Assembly (NCBI GenBank): GCA_031284445.1
Contig: JAISZW010000192.1
Span: 1-15,955, forward strand
DNA length: 15,955 nucleotides
Direction of reading: 5' to 3'
From: Candidatus Methanovirga basalitermitum
Lineage (GTDB): Archaea; Methanobacteriota; Methanobacteria; Methanobacteriales; Methanobacteriaceae
In this document: positions 15,395 to 15,955 of the stretch, piece by piece
How the letters are laid out: every line of letters starts with the position of its first letter
Position numbering within the stretch: the stretch's first letter is position 1
Made by a program: the position numbers and the translations under genes
Notes under the pieces: model-generated
Told to the model about the DNA's origin: nothing
Seen by the model: the letters and a program-made list of their open reading frames with translations, nothing else
Databases searched by the model: none

Positions 15395-15688
15395 ATGTCA
15401 AGCGATTTAAATTTGAAAGTTATTGGAAATCCTTTTGTAGATTCAGGTATTTTTGCAATTAAAACAAGAAAGATATGACTTGTGAAGATACAGTTCCGCC
15501 AGTATAGATTCAGGTATTTTTGCAATTAAAACAGAACTTAAAAAAGATTTAAAGAAATTACAATCGTTGATCTTAAAAATATTGATTATAAAATCTCAAA
15601 ACTTCGTGTTAAAGATAAATGGCTGAAAAATATGCATTCACTTTTTTCAAATAGTGTGTTGGTTAATCCATCTTCTGCAAAAAAGTAA
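15395..15688 (+). pseudogene. Broken N-terminal fragment of a Cas8b/Cst1-like protein
   Basis: A strong AGGAGGT precedes ATG 15395, which reads MSSDLNLKVIGNPFVDSGIF and then stops at 15476-15478. The GNPFVDSG motif close to the N-terminus is characteristic of the Cas8b1/Cst1 large Cascade subunits of type I-B CRISPR systems. A 29-bp segment coding DSGIFAIKT is duplicated (15438-15466 and 15505-15533) in a different frame. After another shift the frame from 15542 reads EITIVDLKNIDYKISKL, then KWLKNMHSLFSNSVLVNPSS, and stops at 15686-15688. That tail also resembles the family's N-terminal third. The rest of the gene, including the CxxC zinc region, is gone. Family assignment is from memory of the motif. 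At least two shifts, a duplication and stop codons make it non-functional. Confidence 0.6.
15438..15533. repeat. 29-bp direct repeat inside the cas8-like remnant
   Basis: The 29-base sequence beginning TAGATTCAGG is found at 15438-15466 and 15505-15533, 38 bases apart. The spacer could encode KKDMTCEDTV, a plausible continuation of the original protein. So the second copy may mark a recombination between two related genes rather than simple slippage. Confidence 0.85.
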
Positions 15689-15955
15689 ACACTTTCTCTT
15701 GATGAGGAAGGTCTTAAAATCACATTAAAGATATGCAGGAATTAATTCCCTTCCCTTCAGACGGACGAACTTAAAAGAAGCCACTTATCATATGATCTAT
15801 TTATTCGCCTTAAGATTAATTGGGTTTGACATTCGAGGAGAGAATCTCAACTTTAAGGGAAGTGCCGATGGAATAGCTAAAGTAGATGATACTGTAATTG
15901 TTTTAGAGTTCAAATATAGCAATACAGCCACTACTGAAAAAATGCTTAAAGAAGC
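15689..15955 (+). pseudogene. Frameshifted C-terminal PD-(D/E)XK nuclease domain
   Basis: The fragments LDEEGLK (about 15701-15721), HIKDMQELIPFPSD (15721-15762) and then, in a third frame from about 15765, NLKEATYHMIYLFALRLIGF line up end to end. Together they form the C-terminal part of AAA-ATPase-like proteins with a DUF1703-type PD-(D/E)XK domain. The last frame keeps the nuclease-type residues GSADG and LEFK (Asp...Glu-x-Lys) and is open to the end of the window. The N-terminal ATPase part is absent: the sequence joins directly to the cas8-like remnant near 15686. It is a decayed chimera, or the survivor of a deletion. The downstream end cannot be seen. Confidence 0.6.

Overview
The window is very AT-rich and reads as a methanogenic archaeon of the Methanobacteriales, most likely a Methanobrevibacter-type gut or rumen species. 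It carries an archaeal Sm-like protein next to ribosomal protein eL37, a MoaE, and methanogen-style GGTGAT or AGGAGG ribosome-binding sites. It also carries a NikABCDE-type nickel/peptide ABC importer. The genus is inferred from sequence character and family knowledge, not from a database search.

Layout. A leftward moaE (221-646) lies divergent from a rightward lsm (949-1182). Then come eL37 (1464-1646), an unrecognised 434-residue asparagine-rich coiled-coil protein (1714-3018) and purF (3281-4651). Two non-coding inserts stand out here. One is a 3-hairpin structured segment between lsm and rpl37e (about 1346-1438). The other is a 98-bp MITE-like element (3058-3155) with imperfect terminal inverted repeats and a perfect 8-bp target duplication, just upstream of purF.

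Next is an importer locus: a decayed extra nikB copy (4739-5095), about 720 bp of repeat-bearing non-coding DNA, then nikB-nikC-nikD-nikE, a SAM-dependent methyltransferase (9508-10560) and the substrate-binding protein nikA (10658-12256). The methyltransferase sitting inside the transporter set is the most interesting functional association: it may modify a ligand or metallophore that the importer carries. A 24-bp perfect tandem duplication covers the translation start of nikE.

Downstream are a bifunctional NAD(P)HX epimerase/dehydratase (12293-13846) and an HD-domain phosphohydrolase (13852-15075), which almost abut.

The last ~900 bases are a graveyard. They hold a 50-codon orphan ORF whose start region repeats, inverted, a 21-bp sequence found upstream of nikB. 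They also hold a broken N-terminal piece of what looks like a Cas8b/Cst1-type CRISPR Cascade subunit, with an internal 29-bp duplication. This is joined directly to a frameshifted C-terminal PD-(D/E)XK nuclease domain that runs off the window. No CRISPR array is visible.
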